The notes: generated from the sequence alone by a model not told the origin. 64,000 nt of DNA from Kaistella pullorum (GCF_014837035.1 NZ_JACSPS010000003.1:342881-406880); one strand, 5' to 3'; positions 43,295-54,774 are shown, numbered from the stretch's first letter. A program made the numbers and translations.

Positions 43295-45910
43295 ATGACC
43301 GCAATACAGAAGCGAATGGCCGATGACAGCTGGAAAAAATGGGGGCCATACGTAAGTAACAGACAATGGGGTACGGTGCGCGAAGACTACAGCAGTAACG
43401 GTGATGCCTGGGGTTACACCACTTACCGCGATGCGATGAGCCGCGCCTACCGCTGGAATGAGGATGGGATTGCGGGTATCTGCGATGACAAACAGTTGCT
43501 TTGCTTCGCCTTTTCGTTTTGGAACGGTGCCGATGAAATACTGAAAGAAAGGTTTTTCGGATTGAGCAACTACGAAGGGAACCACGGCGAAGATGTGAAG
43601 GAAATATTCTATTATCTCGATAATACACCCTCGCATTGCTACATGAAAATGGTATATAAATATCCGATTAACAGATTTCCGTATGAACAGCTGGTCTCCG
43701 TGAATGCAAGCAGGTCTAAACGGGAGCCGGAATTTGAGATTACCGACACAGGGATTTTTCAGAATAATGAATATTTTGACCTGTTTATAGAATACGCCAA
43801 AATTAATCATGATGATATCGCCATCCGGCTTACGGCGGTAAACCGCAGCAACAGACGCGCGCCGCTGACAGTGATCCCCACTGTTTGGTTCAGAAATAAC
43901 TGGGCTTGGGGCAACGACACTTACAAACCTCAGTTTAAAGCAGATACTGACGGGAAAGTTGAAATTCAACATGAATCAGTTGATTTTAAATTCTTCTATT
44001 CAAAAGATATCGGTGTTGAAGACGTCTTCTGCGATAATGAAACCAATCCGCACAAGTTCTCAGAACACCACATGTCTGAAGCCCAATATTTCAAAGACGG
44101 AATTAATGAATATTTAATTCATCGAAATGCAGTTGCAGTAAATCCTGAAAAAACAGGAACGAAAGCAGCTTTCGTCATCAATGCAGAGCTGGATGCGGGT
44201 GAGAGCAGGACGTTTGATTTTCGGCTGAGCCCGCATGATATGGAAGAGGCATTCTTTAATTTCGACGACGTTTTCAAGTCAAAAAAAGCAGATGCAGACG
44301 AATATTATGCTTACGTACAATGTGACATAGAATCGGCCGAAGAAAGGAATATCCAGCGTCAGGCACTTGCCGGACTGCTTTGGAACAAGCAATTCTATAA
44401 TTACAATGTTTCTAAATGGCTCAAGGGCGACCCAAAATATCCCGCGCCGCGTGATTTCGACCATTTTGTAAGAAATACCGGCTGGGAGCATATGCAGAAC
44501 AAAGACATCATCTCGATGCCTGATAAATGGGAATATCCGTGGTTTGCTACGTGGGATTTGGCATTTCACTGCGTTCCGTTTGCCATCATAGATCCAGCCT
44601 TCTCCAAAGATCAGCTGAAACTGCTCACCAAAGAATGGTACATGCACCCAAACGGGCAGCTACCGGCGTATGAATGGGATTTCAGCGACGTAAACCCGCC
44701 TGTTCACGCGTGGTCAACTTTCCGCGTGTATAAAATAGACGAAAAATATAACGGCAAACCTGACATTCAGTTTCTAGAAAGCGTTTTTCAAAAGTTGCTG
44801 CTCAACTTTACGTGGTGGGTGAACCGCAAGGATAAAAACGGGAACAATGTCTTCGGCGGCGGCTTTTTAGGTCTTGATAATATCGGCGCTTTTGACCGAA
44901 ATATGCAGTTCAAGAACGGCGATCACCTGGAGCAGGCTGACGGCACTAGCTGGATGGCGATGTTTGCGCTGAATATGATGCGGATTTCGATGGAGCTTGC
45001 CCTTTACAATCCGGTTTACGAGGATATGGCGATCAAATTTTTCGAACATTATCTGTACATCGCCAAGGCCATGGAAAATATCGGCGGAAAAAAAGGTGGT
45101 TTATGGAATGAGGAAGACGGCTTTTTCTATGACGTGCTGCAGCTGAATGACGGCGATTCTGTTTCATTAAAACTGCGGAGCATCGTTGGTCTTATCCCGA
45201 TGTTCGCAGTAGAAATCATAGACCACGAAACGCTCGAGAAGCTGCCCAATTTCCGCACGCGCATGGATTGGATCCTAAAGAACAAACCCGAACTGGCGAA
45301 CCTTGTTTCGCACTGGGAAGTAGAAGGCCGTGGAGGAAAACATCTGATGAGCATCCTGCGCAAAACACGGCTGAAACGCGTACTTTCGAGAATGGTGGAC
45401 GAAAATGAGTTTCTGTCCGACTTCGGAATTCGTTCGATGTCTAAAGTTTACGAAGAAAATCCGTACAACTTTACAGTAGACGGCAAAGATTTCGTGGTGA
45501 AATATACGCCTGCGGAAAGCGACAGCCGGATGTTTGGCGGTAACAGCAACTGGCGTGGGCCGATTTGGTTCCCGATTAATTTTCTGATTGTTGAGAGTTT
45601 GCAGCGCTACCACTATTACTACCAGGAAAGTCTGCAGATAGAATTTCCGGCCAACAGTGGCGAAATGAGAAATCTTGAATTTGTGTCCGATAACATCAGC
45701 AAGCGCCTATGTTCGATTTTCCTTCGGGACGGAAAGGGCGAGCGACCCTTCAATGGCGGAAATAATTTACTCAATCATGATGAAAATTTCAAAGATTACA
45801 TCATGTTTCACGAATATTTTAACGGAGACAACGGCAAGGGAATCGGGGCGTCACACCAAACAGGCTGGACCGCAACCGTAGCTAAACTTTTAAAACCCAA
45901 AGCCTCGTAG
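43295..45910 (+). CDS. GH63-like (MGH1-type) glucosidase
   Basis: The 871-residue protein belongs to the mannosyl-oligosaccharide-glucosidase-like GH63 group. An N-terminal beta domain (1-300) is followed by an (alpha/alpha)6 barrel (about 350-870). Conserved parts include QLPAYEWDFSDVNPPVHAW, DHLEQADGTSWMAMFALNM, GGNSNWRGPIWFPINFL and ASHQTGWTATVAKLL. No signal peptide is visible, so it is likely cytosolic. Bacterial members act on small glucosides such as glucosylglycerate or related sugars; the substrate here is not known. The gene stands alone, with a -7-like TAATTTCG at 43267 and a terminator at 45942. Confidence 0.85.
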   Translation: MTAIQKRMADDSWKKWGPYVSNRQWGTVREDYSSNGDAWGYTTYRDAMSRAYRWNEDGIAGICDDKQLLCFAFSFWNGADEILKERFFGLSNYEGNHGEDVKEIFYYLDNTPSHCYMKMVYKYPINRFPYEQLVSVNASRSKREPEFEITDTGIFQNNEYFDLFIEYAKINHDDIAIRLTAVNRSNRRAPLTVIPTVWFRNNWAWGNDTYKPQFKADTDGKVEIQHESVDFKFFYSKDIGVEDVFCDNETNPHKFSEHHMSEAQYFKDGINEYLIHRNAVAVNPEKTGTKAAFVINAELDAGESRTFDFRLSPHDMEEAFFNFDDVFKSKKADADEYYAYVQCDIESAEERNIQRQALAGLLWNKQFYNYNVSKWLKGDPKYPAPRDFDHFVRNTGWEHMQNKDIISMPDKWEYPWFATWDLAFHCVPFAIIDPAFSKDQLKLLTKEWYMHPNGQLPAYEWDFSDVNPPVHAWSTFRVYKIDEKYNGKPDIQFLESVFQKLLLNFTWWVNRKDKNGNNVFGGGFLGLDNIGAFDRNMQFKNGDHLEQADGTSWMAMFALNMMRISMELALYNPVYEDMAIKFFEHYLYIAKAMENIGGKKGGLWNEEDGFFYDVLQLNDGDSVSLKLRSIVGLIPMFAVEIIDHETLEKLPNFRTRMDWILKNKPELANLVSHWEVEGRGGKHLMSILRKTRLKRVLSRMVDENEFLSDFGIRSMSKVYEENPYNFTVDGKDFVVKYTPAESDSRMFGGNSNWRGPIWFPINFLIVESLQRYHYYYQESLQIEFPANSGEMRNLEFVSDNISKRLCSIFLRDGKGERPFNGGNNLLNHDENFKDYIMFHEYFNGDNGKGIGASHQTGWTATVAKLLKPKAS

Positions 45911-45941
45911 CTTTTAACTTTATAAAGCGTTTATAAATCAG

Positions 45942-45993
45942 AGCCAAACATTATTCAAACTGCCTGTTTTAAAAATAATGTCTGGCTTTTTTT
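45942..45993 (+). terminator. Terminator after the GH63 gene
   Basis: AGCCAAACATTATT (45942-45955) pairs with AATAATGTCTGGCT (45974-45987), one mismatch, followed by a long T run. It lies between convergent genes. Confidence 0.82.
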
Positions 45994-46408
45994 AGCTTTG
46001 CTCATTTACCGAAATATGATACGTGACCTCCACATTAGGCTCGAATGTCTTCGATACGGAGCAGTATTTGTCAAAAGAAAGCTGCGCAGCGCGGCGGGCT
46101 TTATTTAGATCTATTTCGCCTTCGAGATGGAAACGAACTTCTATCTTTTTAAACGGTTTAGCTTCATCTAGAACTATGCGTTCACCTTCAATTTCTGCCG
46201 AAAATGAGGTAATGGTCTGACGCTGCTTTTTCAGTATAGATACGATATCAATTCCGCTGCACGCTGCCACTGCCATCAGCACAGATTCCATCGGAGAAAC
46301 GCCATTGGAATTGGGTTCTGAAGTGTTATCAAGTAAAATTTTTGCACCGGCAGCATTGGATCCTTCAAACAGATAATCGTTGTTGATGCGCTTTAGCGTG
46401 ACTTTCAT
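45992..46408 (-). CDS. OsmC-family peroxiredoxin-like protein
   Basis: The 138-residue product has the two reactive Cys of the OsmC/Ohr fold: MAVAACSGIDIVSILKKQRQ and SFDKYCSVSKTFEPNVEV. Such proteins reduce organic or fatty-acid hydroperoxides. Its sequence fits the general OsmC type rather than the Ohr subgroup. It is divergent from the small GNAT gene with a 59-base gap. Confidence 0.9.
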   Translation of the reverse strand: MKVTLKRINNDYLFEGSNAAGAKILLDNTSEPNSNGVSPMESVLMAVAACSGIDIVSILKKQRQTITSFSAEIEGERIVLDEAKPFKKIEVRFHLEGEIDLNKARRAAQLSFDKYCSVSKTFEPNVEVTYHISVNEQS

Positions 46409-46467
46409 TTGGGCTGAATTTAAGTTTAAAAAAAATCTTTACCTTTAAGTTTCTAAAGAATAAATAT

Positions 46468-46758
46468 ATGAATTATCACAATGAAAAGTCAGGCAATGGC
46501 GGAGTAATCACGCTTAGCAACGACGCGGAAGAGGTTGGAAGATTGACCTACACAATTTTTCCTGAGCAGGACAGAATGGTAATTTCTTACGTATTGGTTC
46601 ACCGCCAGTTCGAAGGCCGTGGAATGGGGAAATATCTCATCGAGGAGGCGCTGAAGTATGCAAGAGACAACAACTGGAAAGTTTATCCGCACTGCTCATA
46701 CGCCCGAAGCGTGATGAACCGTATGAATGACGTAGAAGATATTCTGCTTCACCGATAA
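46468..46758 (+). CDS. Small GNAT-like N-acetyltransferase
   Basis: The 96-residue protein has the acetyl-CoA-binding pattern VLVHRQFEGRGMGKYLIEEAL (positions about 45-65) and CSYARSVMNR near the end. This is the minimal GNAT form (YidJ/YjdJ type, about 90-100 residues). The substrate is unknown; related human and bacterial proteins have not shown clear activity. It is divergent from the OsmC gene. Confidence 0.85.
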   Translation: MNYHNEKSGNGGVITLSNDAEEVGRLTYTIFPEQDRMVISYVLVHRQFEGRGMGKYLIEEALKYARDNNWKVYPHCSYARSVMNRMNDVEDILLHR

Positions 46759-46784
46759 AGCCAGTTTTTGTAAAAACTAAAAAT

Positions 46785-47525
46785 TTAAAGTGATTCCAGC
46801 AATTCGTCTGTGATTTCCATATTGTGATAGACGTTCTGCACATCGTCATCGTCCTCAAAGCGCTCCAGCATCTTCATGTTGGCTTTAAACTGGTCTTGTG
46901 AGACTTCTTTGGTGATGTTGGCAATTCGCTGCAGTTCGGCAGATTTCGCTTCGATTCCGAGTTCTTCAAGCTTATGCGCCACGGCTCCGAAATCTTCATA
47001 GGCTGAGGTGATCATTACTTCTTCTTCATCACTTTCAATGTCTTCGGCTCCGCCGTCGATCATTTCCATTTCGAACTCATCCCACTCCATTTTGATGAGG
47101 CTGCGATCAATTGTGAAAATACCTTTGCGATCGAATATAAAGGTCAGTTCACCATTTTTACCGAGATTACCGTCAAACTTATTGAAAATCGCACGAACGT
47201 TTGCAACGGTACGCGTGGTGTTGTTTGTAGTACATTCTACAAAAAAAGCCACGCCGCCCTGTCCGTAACCTTCATAAGTTACTTCCTCATAGTTTTCTGC
47301 CTCTGCTCCACTTGCCTTCTTTATAGCGCGCTCTACATTGTCTTTGGGCATGTTTGCCCCTTTTGCATTCTGAATGCAGCGGCGCAGAGCGGGATTTGCT
47401 TCCGGGTCGGGACCACCGGCTTTCACCGCAAGTGCGATATCCTTACCTATTTTAGAAAACGTCTTTGCCATTTTGTCCCAACGGGCCATTTTTGAGGCTT
47501 TTCTATATTCGAATGCGCGTCCCAT
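46785..47525 (-). CDS. YebC/PmpR-family protein (TACO1-like)
   Basis: The 246-residue protein has MGRAFEYRKASKMARWDKMA and the family core NMPKDNVERAIKKASG, YEGYGQGGVAFFVECTTNN and GNLGKNGELTFIFDRKG. The family was long annotated as transcription regulators; recent work links several members to relief of ribosome pausing. The start at 47525 is preferred because the earlier ATG at 47549 lies in a TACTTTTG promoter box (47547-47554). A short leader of about 15 bases results. Confidence 0.93.
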   Translation of the reverse strand: MGRAFEYRKASKMARWDKMAKTFSKIGKDIALAVKAGGPDPEANPALRRCIQNAKGANMPKDNVERAIKKASGAEAENYEEVTYEGYGQGGVAFFVECTTNNTTRTVANVRAIFNKFDGNLGKNGELTFIFDRKGIFTIDRSLIKMEWDEFEMEMIDGGAEDIESDEEEVMITSAYEDFGAVAHKLEELGIEAKSAELQRIANITKEVSQDQFKANMKMLERFEDDDDVQNVYHNMEITDELLESL

Positions 47526-47546
47526 AGTTTTGTTTAAAGTTGGATG

Positions 47547-47554
47547 CAAAAGTA
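47547..47554 (-). promoter_or_regulatory. -7 box of the yebC-family gene
   Basis: The minus strand reads TACTTTTG 21 bases before the chosen ATG at 47525. It lies between the ompA terminator and the gene. Confidence 0.65.
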
Positions 47555-47569
47555 AATAAATTCAGACAT

Positions 47570-47600
47570 AAAAAAAACACCTCCGAAAATTCGGAGGTGC
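47570..47600 (-). terminator. Terminator after the OmpA-family gene
   Basis: CACCTCCGA (47578-47586) pairs with TCGGAGGTG (47591-47599), loop AAAT, followed on the minus strand by seven T. This is 25 bases past the ompA-family stop. Confidence 0.9.
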
Positions 47601-47624
47601 ATTTTTATAGATGAAAGTTACTTC

Positions 47625-49049
47625 TTAGTAATCTCTCTTTTTCATTGATTCCCAAGTCGCTTCGTCAGCAGGCTTAACAACCACTTTTCTATCTTTCAAT
47701 CTCTCAGCGTTAGAAGCAGTTTCAGGAACTGTAGCATCTTGCTCACCTACACCGATAGATTTCAGTGATGTGTTGCTTACTCCTCTTGCTTCAAGTGCAT
47801 CTACTACAGCTGCAGCTCTTCTTTGAGAAAGTTTCAAGTTATAAGAATCTGAACCTTTTTTGTCTGTATGACCGATGATCATGAATCTACCCTGAGAGTC
47901 TTTGATGATTTGAGCAGCATTGTCAAGTTTTTCTTTAGACTCTGGTCTAATCGTAGCTTTGTCAAAGTTGAAAAGAATATTATCAAGTGCTTTAGTTGCA
48001 TCATCAGCCCAAGCTTCTTGAGGTTTAGGGCAACCGTTGTACTGAGCTAGACCAGGAACGGTAGGACAAGCATCATCTTTGTCAAGGATTCCGTCACCGT
48101 CAGTATCTGGCCAAGGGCATCCATTGTTTTCAGCTGGACCTGCAACTTCAGGACAAGCATCATCTTTGTCTACTACACCGTCACCGTCAGTATCTGGCCA
48201 AGGGCATCCGTTGTTCTCAACCGGACCAGCAACATCTGGGCACTGATCGTCTTTATCTGGAACTCCATCACCGTCTGTATCTGGGCAACCTTGGAATTCA
48301 GCTAAACCTGGAGTATCTGGACATAAATCATCCTTATCTAAAATACCATCTTTGTCTCTGTCTGTGTTACCAAAACGGAATAACAATGATGCAGAAGCTT
48401 GCCAGAAGTTTGCAAGAGCAGAATTATCTACTGGTGTAGAAACATAATCTCCCTGAACACCTAAACCGAAGTTCTTAGTAATCCAGAAGTTTGATCCGAT
48501 ACCTGTAGCAAGAGCAAAATGATCAGCTCTTCTCATTGAACTTGGATCATTATCAGAGAATCCGTTGACTACCTGACCGTTTGTATCAGTAAGCGGGAAG
48601 TTTACACCTGTATAGTCATGTCTCAAGTAATTAGCACCAACTCTTAAGTAAGGGTCAAACCAAGATTCTTCATCCCAAAGACCGTTAAATTTAAATTGAA
48701 GACCAAGACCTGTCATTAGGAAAAATTCTTTCCCCATGCCAATTTTCTTGTTATCAACATTACCAACAGAAGTCTGCCAATCTACAACAAGAAGTCTGTT
48801 AATGTTTCTTGCCACAGTAAGTTTAGACAATGGTGGAACGATAGTAAAATTGTTGATATTGTACAATTCTCCCCCGTCTCCGCCACCAAATGCTGTAGCA
48901 AATACATCACCCGCGTTTCCACCCGCTGCAGCATGATTTACTCCGTGAGCACCAACACCGATAAGCCACGGGTTACTGGTCGTCTGAGCGAATACAGTAG
49001 TGGCCACAGTAAGTGCCAATGCTGAAATTCCTAATTTTAGATTTTTCAT
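47625..49049 (-). CDS. OmpA-family outer membrane protein with thrombospondin type 3 repeats
   Basis: The 474-residue protein has a signal peptide (LALTVATTVFAQ) and a beta-barrel-like N-half (20-230). Four calcium-binding TSP3-type repeats follow (DTDGDGVPDKDDQCPDVAG and relatives, about 230-340). The C-terminal OmpA peptidoglycan-binding domain contains NFDKATIRPESKEKL, IIGHTDKKGSDSYNLKLSQR and RAAAVVDALEARGV. It links the outer membrane to the cell wall and is usually among the most abundant envelope proteins of flavobacteria. It is monocistronic with a terminator. Confidence 0.93.
   Translation of the reverse strand: MKNLKLGISALALTVATTVFAQTTSNPWLIGVGAHGVNHAAAGGNAGDVFATAFGGGDGGELYNINNFTIVPPLSKLTVARNINRLLVVDWQTSVGNVDNKKIGMGKEFFLMTGLGLQFKFNGLWDEESWFDPYLRVGANYLRHDYTGVNFPLTDTNGQVVNGFSDNDPSSMRRADHFALATGIGSNFWITKNFGLGVQGDYVSTPVDNSALANFWQASASLLFRFGNTDRDKDGILDKDDLCPDTPGLAEFQGCPDTDGDGVPDKDDQCPDVAGPVENNGCPWPDTDGDGVVDKDDACPEVAGPAENNGCPWPDTDGDGILDKDDACPTVPGLAQYNGCPKPQEAWADDATKALDNILFNFDKATIRPESKEKLDNAAQIIKDSQGRFMIIGHTDKKGSDSYNLKLSQRRAAAVVDALEARGVSNTSLKSIGVGEQDATVPETASNAERLKDRKVVVKPADEATWESMKKRDY
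48050..48300. repeat. Tandem coding repeats of the TSP3 region
   Basis: Units of 27-29 codons repeat here (GCPWPDTDGDGVVDKDDAC and variants). Two of them are nearly identical in DNA sequence around 48100-48230. Such repeats can expand or contract by recombination, but all units here stay in frame. Confidence 0.7.
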
Positions 49050-49127
49050 AGAATTAAATGATTAAATAATTGATATTGCAAATTAAATATAAATTTTCCG
49101 TATAGTCCAAGTTATTACAGCGAAATT

Positions 49128-49586
49128 TTAACTTTTCTTTAATATCCTGTCCAGATTACGTTTGTTTTCTCTGTCTTTTATAGTCTCCCGTTTGTCGAAG
49201 AGTTTTTTACCCCGTGCGAGCGCTATCAGAACCTTAGCTTTTCCGCTGTTATTTATGTAGAGTTTTAAAGGAATAATGGTGTTACCAACATCTTTTAACT
49301 TCTTTTCGAATTTTTTCAATTCTGTTTTGTGCAACAGCAACTTCCGTTCCCTTTTTGTTTTGTGGTTATAAAATGTGCCTAATTTGTACTCATCAATCAT
49401 CATATTAATGATATAGAGTTCACCTTCAATAAACTGACAAAATGACTCTGTGATGCTTGCTTTCGATGACCTCAGGGATTTTATTTCGGTGCCCGTAAGT
49501 ACCATCCCTGCTTCGATTTCTTCCAAAATCTCATACTCAAATCTGGCACGCCGGTTTAATATGGTAACTGATTTTTCTATTTTCAT
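49128..49586 (-). CDS. smpB: SsrA-binding protein SmpB
   Basis: The 152-residue protein works with tmRNA to rescue stalled ribosomes. It has RRARFEYEILEEIEAGMVL, TGTEIKSLRSSKASITESFC, LYINNSGKAKVLIALARGKK and the basic C-terminal tail KRETIKDRENKRNLDRILKK, which mimics the missing mRNA. The length is normal. It is divergent from the ABC-F gene. Confidence 0.96.
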   Translation of the reverse strand: MKIEKSVTILNRRARFEYEILEEIEAGMVLTGTEIKSLRSSKASITESFCQFIEGELYIINMMIDEYKLGTFYNHKTKRERKLLLHKTELKKFEKKLKDVGNTIIPLKLYINNSGKAKVLIALARGKKLFDKRETIKDRENKRNLDRILKKS

Positions 49587-49689
49587 CTCAATATTTAAAC
49601 ATGATTTGACAAAATGTTAATGTTATAATATTTTAACTGAATTTTTCTTAACATTTCATCTGAAAACCAATTCTAGCAGACCTTTCTAA

Positions 49690-51369
<1,680 letters not shown>

Positions 51370-51377
51370 AAATGAAG

Positions 51378-51405
51378 ACCGCTCATTACCCGAGCGGTTT
51401 TTTTA
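51378..51405 (+). terminator. Terminator after the ABC-F gene
   Basis: ACCGCTC pairs with GAGCGGT around a short loop, followed by seven T. Confidence 0.88.
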
Positions 51406-51441
51406 TGTTTAAACATAAAAATTTCTCTACCAAACTTTTTG

Positions 51442-51449
51442 TATTTTTG
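51442..51449 (+). promoter_or_regulatory. -7 box immediately before recJ
   Basis: TATTTTTG ends five bases before the ATG of recJ, so the transcript would start at or next to the start codon. No TTG lies at the -33 position. Confidence 0.55.
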
Positions 51450-51454
51450 TAACT

Positions 51455-53167
51455 ATGAGTCAAAAATGGATTTACAAGCAGGAGCCAGATGAAGAAATTG
51501 TAGATGCAATCAGCTCATCACTGGGATTTGGAAGCTTCGAATCCAAAATCCTCGTAATCCGTGGTATAGACAATTACCAGAAAGCCAGAGAATTCTTCAA
51601 GCCCAATTTAAACGACATCCACAATCCTTTTTTGATGAAGGATATGCAACTCGCTGTAGACCGTGTGGCAACCGCTATTGAAAATGGCGAAAAGATAATG
51701 GTTTACGGAGATTATGATGTAGACGGAACCACTGCTGTGGCGCTCATGTATTTGTATTTAAGTAAGATTGTCGACAAAAAATATCTCGATTTTTATATTC
51801 CGGACCGTAATATCGAAGGCTACGGAATCTCACTGGAAGGAATAGATTATGCCAAAAACAATGGGTTCTCGCTGATAATCGCACTGGATTGTGGCATCAA
51901 GGCGATTGATAAAATAGAATATGCCAAAACGCAGGATGTAGATTTCATCATTTGTGACCATCACTTGCCCGGCGAAGAAATTCCGGATGCCGTGGCAGTT
52001 CTTGATCCCAAACGCAAAGACTGCCGCTACCCTTTTAAAGAACTTTCCGGTTGTGGCGTGGGTTTCAAACTGTGCCAGGGACTTAATACCATTTATAAAC
52101 TCCCGGAAGCTGAACTCTTCGAACTCACCGATCTACTAGCCATATCTATCGCTGCAGACATCGTTTCAATGACCGGCGAGAACCGCGTTTTGGCCAAGCA
52201 AGGTTTAAAAATCTTAAGGAAAGCCAGGAATTTAGGTCTAAGGTTGCTCATCCCCGAAGAAAAACTGGCTACGTTCGAAATCTCGAACATCGTATTTGAA
52301 ATTGCACCGAAAATAAATGCCGCCGGCCGAATTTCGCATGGAAAGGCAGCCGTGGAACTGATGGTTTCCGATAACCTTAAACAGGCACACCAAATAGTAA
52401 ACGACATCGTCACGCTGAATGACTCTCGCCGCGAGATGGATATGAGCAGTACCACTGAAGCTTTGCTCCAGATTGAAGAGACACAGCAGGAAAAAAATTA
52501 CACCACCGTCGTTTATGGCGCCGGATGGAATAAAGGTGTGATCGGAATTGTGGCTTCACGCCTTACCGAAACTTATTATAAACCGACGTTGGTTTTCACA
52601 GACGGCAACAATGGCGAAATGGTAGCCTCCGCGCGTTCAGTGGCCGATTTTGACGTGCATGATGCGCTCGAAAACTGTTCGGAGTTCTTCCTTAAATTCG
52701 GTGGACATCCCGCGGCAGCAGGACTTTCGATGGAAAAGGATAAATTTGATCTCTTCCGGCAGAAGTTTGAAGAAGTAGTCTCACAAAAAATTCAGGAACA
52801 TCAAAAAGAGCCTTGCCTGACCATCGATTCTGACGTTCACGTGGACGATCTGAACAAAGACTTCTTTAATTTTCACCGTAAACTTGCCCCTTTCGGCCCG
52901 AATAACATGAAACCCATTTTAGCACTGAAAAACCAGCGCGTCGCGGGATACGTGAAAACAATGGGCAAAGACAACTGTCACCTGAAATTCTATATTAGAC
53001 AGGAGTCAACAGGCCGAAACATCGAATGTGTAGGTTTCAAGCTGGGCAAATTTGCAGATGACTTCCGCACCAAAACATTTGATATTGCCTTCACGGCAGA
53101 AGAAAATCACTGGAAAGGAAACGTTACTTATTATCTCAACATTCGTGACGTGAAATTTGCGGAATAA
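51455..53167 (+). CDS. recJ: Single-stranded-DNA-specific exonuclease RecJ
   Basis: The 570-residue 5'-to-3' exonuclease of recombination and mismatch repair belongs to the DHH superfamily. Motif I is VYGDYDVDGTTA (residues 83-94), the DHH box is CDHHLPGEEIPDA (167-179), and the DHHA1 domain has KFGGHPAAAGLSM. An OB-fold follows at the C-terminus (APFGPNNMKPI). The length is typical. The start is supported by the very close promoter box. Confidence 0.96.
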   Translation: MSQKWIYKQEPDEEIVDAISSSLGFGSFESKILVIRGIDNYQKAREFFKPNLNDIHNPFLMKDMQLAVDRVATAIENGEKIMVYGDYDVDGTTAVALMYLYLSKIVDKKYLDFYIPDRNIEGYGISLEGIDYAKNNGFSLIIALDCGIKAIDKIEYAKTQDVDFIICDHHLPGEEIPDAVAVLDPKRKDCRYPFKELSGCGVGFKLCQGLNTIYKLPEAELFELTDLLAISIAADIVSMTGENRVLAKQGLKILRKARNLGLRLLIPEEKLATFEISNIVFEIAPKINAAGRISHGKAAVELMVSDNLKQAHQIVNDIVTLNDSRREMDMSSTTEALLQIEETQQEKNYTTVVYGAGWNKGVIGIVASRLTETYYKPTLVFTDGNNGEMVASARSVADFDVHDALENCSEFFLKFGGHPAAAGLSMEKDKFDLFRQKFEEVVSQKIQEHQKEPCLTIDSDVHVDDLNKDFFNFHRKLAPFGPNNMKPILALKNQRVAGYVKTMGKDNCHLKFYIRQESTGRNIECVGFKLGKFADDFRTKTFDIAFTAEENHWKGNVTYYLNIRDVKFAE

Positions 53168-53173
53168 TCTGCT

Positions 53174-54325
53174 TTAAAGCCTCCGGTGACGTTCGAAAGG
53201 TTTCGTCCGGTCAAAAAGATAGCGGTAAGTCGCGAGTTTTCGCGTAACCATAGTTTCGAGATTTTCGGCAATCTTGATCATTTTGGGATTGAAGTCGCCT
53301 ATCCACTGCATCTCATAATCTTCAAAATCTGTGGTGCGGCGAAAATGTTTTGTTCCTTCCCAAATCATGAAACCGTCAATTCCTTTGCGCTGCCACTCGG
53401 GTACAATACCAAAAACGAGCCCGACCATTTTCGTGTTCTTTTTAAATTTTTTAACGACAAGAAACTTGATTTTTTGCCAAATACCGAATTCTGAACCGGT
53501 GTATTTAAACCATTGATTCAGGTCCGGAATATTCATCCACATTGCGATTGGCTTTTCATTTTCGTACACAAACCACGAGATATGCTCGTTGATAACGGGC
53601 TTTAAAGTATTGAAAAGTTTCAGCGTCTGCGTTTTTGAAATCTCCTTTCCTCCTCCATGTTGCGCCCAGGCGCGGTTGTAAACTTCAGTGAAATCCGCCG
53701 CATACTTTTCGAGGTTGCGGACTTTCATCCGCTGGGCGGAGATTGCAGGGTTTCGTTTCACGCGCGCGTGCATTTCCAGGAAATTCTGCGCAACAGGATC
53801 GTGCACTTTGCGCCCAAAACAGAGTTGATTGAAGTAAATCTGAAAGCCAAAATTCTCAAAAAGCTGCTGATAATAAGGCGCGTTATAGTTCATCCCATAA
53901 AGCGGTTCACTGAATCCCTCGATAAGTAAACCCCAGAATTTATCGCGTTCGCCAAAGTTTATCGGGCCATCCATCGCTTCCATGCCACGTTGCTGGTGCC
54001 AATTCCGGCAAAAATCAAATATAAAATCGGCAGTTTGCTGATCATTGATACAATCAAAAAAACCAAAACCACCGGTCGGCTGCTCATTGCGGTATTTTCG
54101 GTTGACGAAAACCGCTACACGGCCCACAGTTTCATTGTTATCATTAAGAAAAAGAAAGCGTTCGCACTCACCGAAGCGGAAAAATTTGTTCTTTTTAGAA
54201 TCAAAAACCGCTTCAACATCGTTATTTAACGGTTGGATATAGTGGGGATCATCTTTGTAAAGCTTCGCCGGAAAAGAAAGGAATTCGGAGATTTGCGCGG
54301 CAGATTCGACTTTTTGAGCCCTCAT
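53174..54325 (-). CDS. GNAT-like protein of unknown function
   Basis: The 383-residue protein resembles the large GNAT-superfamily proteins (YghO-like) found across bacteria. The N-terminal part has ECERFLFLNDNNETVGRVAVF and DGPINFGERDKFWGLLIEGF. The second part, with GIVPEWQRKGIDGFMIWEG, carries the acetyl-CoA-loop-like pattern QRKGID. No substrate is known for this family. It converges with recJ (6 bases apart) and lies downstream of aroQ on the same strand (32 bases). Confidence 0.75.
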   Translation of the reverse strand: MRAQKVESAAQISEFLSFPAKLYKDDPHYIQPLNNDVEAVFDSKKNKFFRFGECERFLFLNDNNETVGRVAVFVNRKYRNEQPTGGFGFFDCINDQQTADFIFDFCRNWHQQRGMEAMDGPINFGERDKFWGLLIEGFSEPLYGMNYNAPYYQQLFENFGFQIYFNQLCFGRKVHDPVAQNFLEMHARVKRNPAISAQRMKVRNLEKYAADFTEVYNRAWAQHGGGKEISKTQTLKLFNTLKPVINEHISWFVYENEKPIAMWMNIPDLNQWFKYTGSEFGIWQKIKFLVVKKFKKNTKMVGLVFGIVPEWQRKGIDGFMIWEGTKHFRRTTDFEDYEMQWIGDFNPKMIKIAENLETMVTRKLATYRYLFDRTKPFERHRRL

Positions 54326-54357
54326 ATTTTTGTAGCTTTCAATTTGTAAATGCTTTT

Positions 54358-54774
54358 TTAATGAATTGCTCTAAGACTTATCAGTGCCAAACGGTAGCCC
54401 GAAAGTCCGAAACCGCTGATAACTCCGAGAGAATGCGCGGCTGTGACAGACTTTTGCCGGAATTCTTCCCGTTTGTAGATATTGCTGATGTGCACCTCGA
54501 TCACGGGTTTCGAAATGTTCTTTAAACAGTCTGCAATAGCATAGGAATAGTGGGTGTACGCACCCGGATTGATGATCAGTGCATCAAAATCGTCGAGCTG
54601 AATCCTGTTTATAATCTCACCCTCAATGTTGCTCTGAAAGAAATAAATTTGAGTGTCGCCGTACTCTTGGCGAAGATTTTGCAGATAGCTGTCCATCGGT
54701 TCGCTGCCATATATTTCAGGCTCTCGGGTGCCTAAAAGATTAAGGTTTGGACCGTTTACGATTAAAATATTCAT
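54358..54774 (-). CDS. aroQ: Type II 3-dehydroquinate dehydratase
   Basis: The 138-residue enzyme makes 3-dehydroshikimate in the shikimate pathway. Active-site motifs are NGPNLNLLGTREPEIYG (with the catalytic Arg and Tyr region), NPGAYTHYSYAIADCL and EVHISNIYKREEFR with the conserved His. It is in the small dodecameric class. A TATATTTG box lies 15 bases before the ATG, and a GNAT-like gene follows in the same direction. Confidence 0.96.
   Translation of the reverse strand: MNILIVNGPNLNLLGTREPEIYGSEPMDSYLQNLRQEYGDTQIYFFQSNIEGEIINRIQLDDFDALIINPGAYTHYSYAIADCLKNISKPVIEVHISNIYKREEFRQKSVTAAHSLGVISGFGLSGYRLALISLRAIH

Noticed and set aside
48050..48300. Regular repeats considered as a CRISPR-like array
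   Set aside because: They are in-frame coding repeats of TSP3 type without variable spacers.
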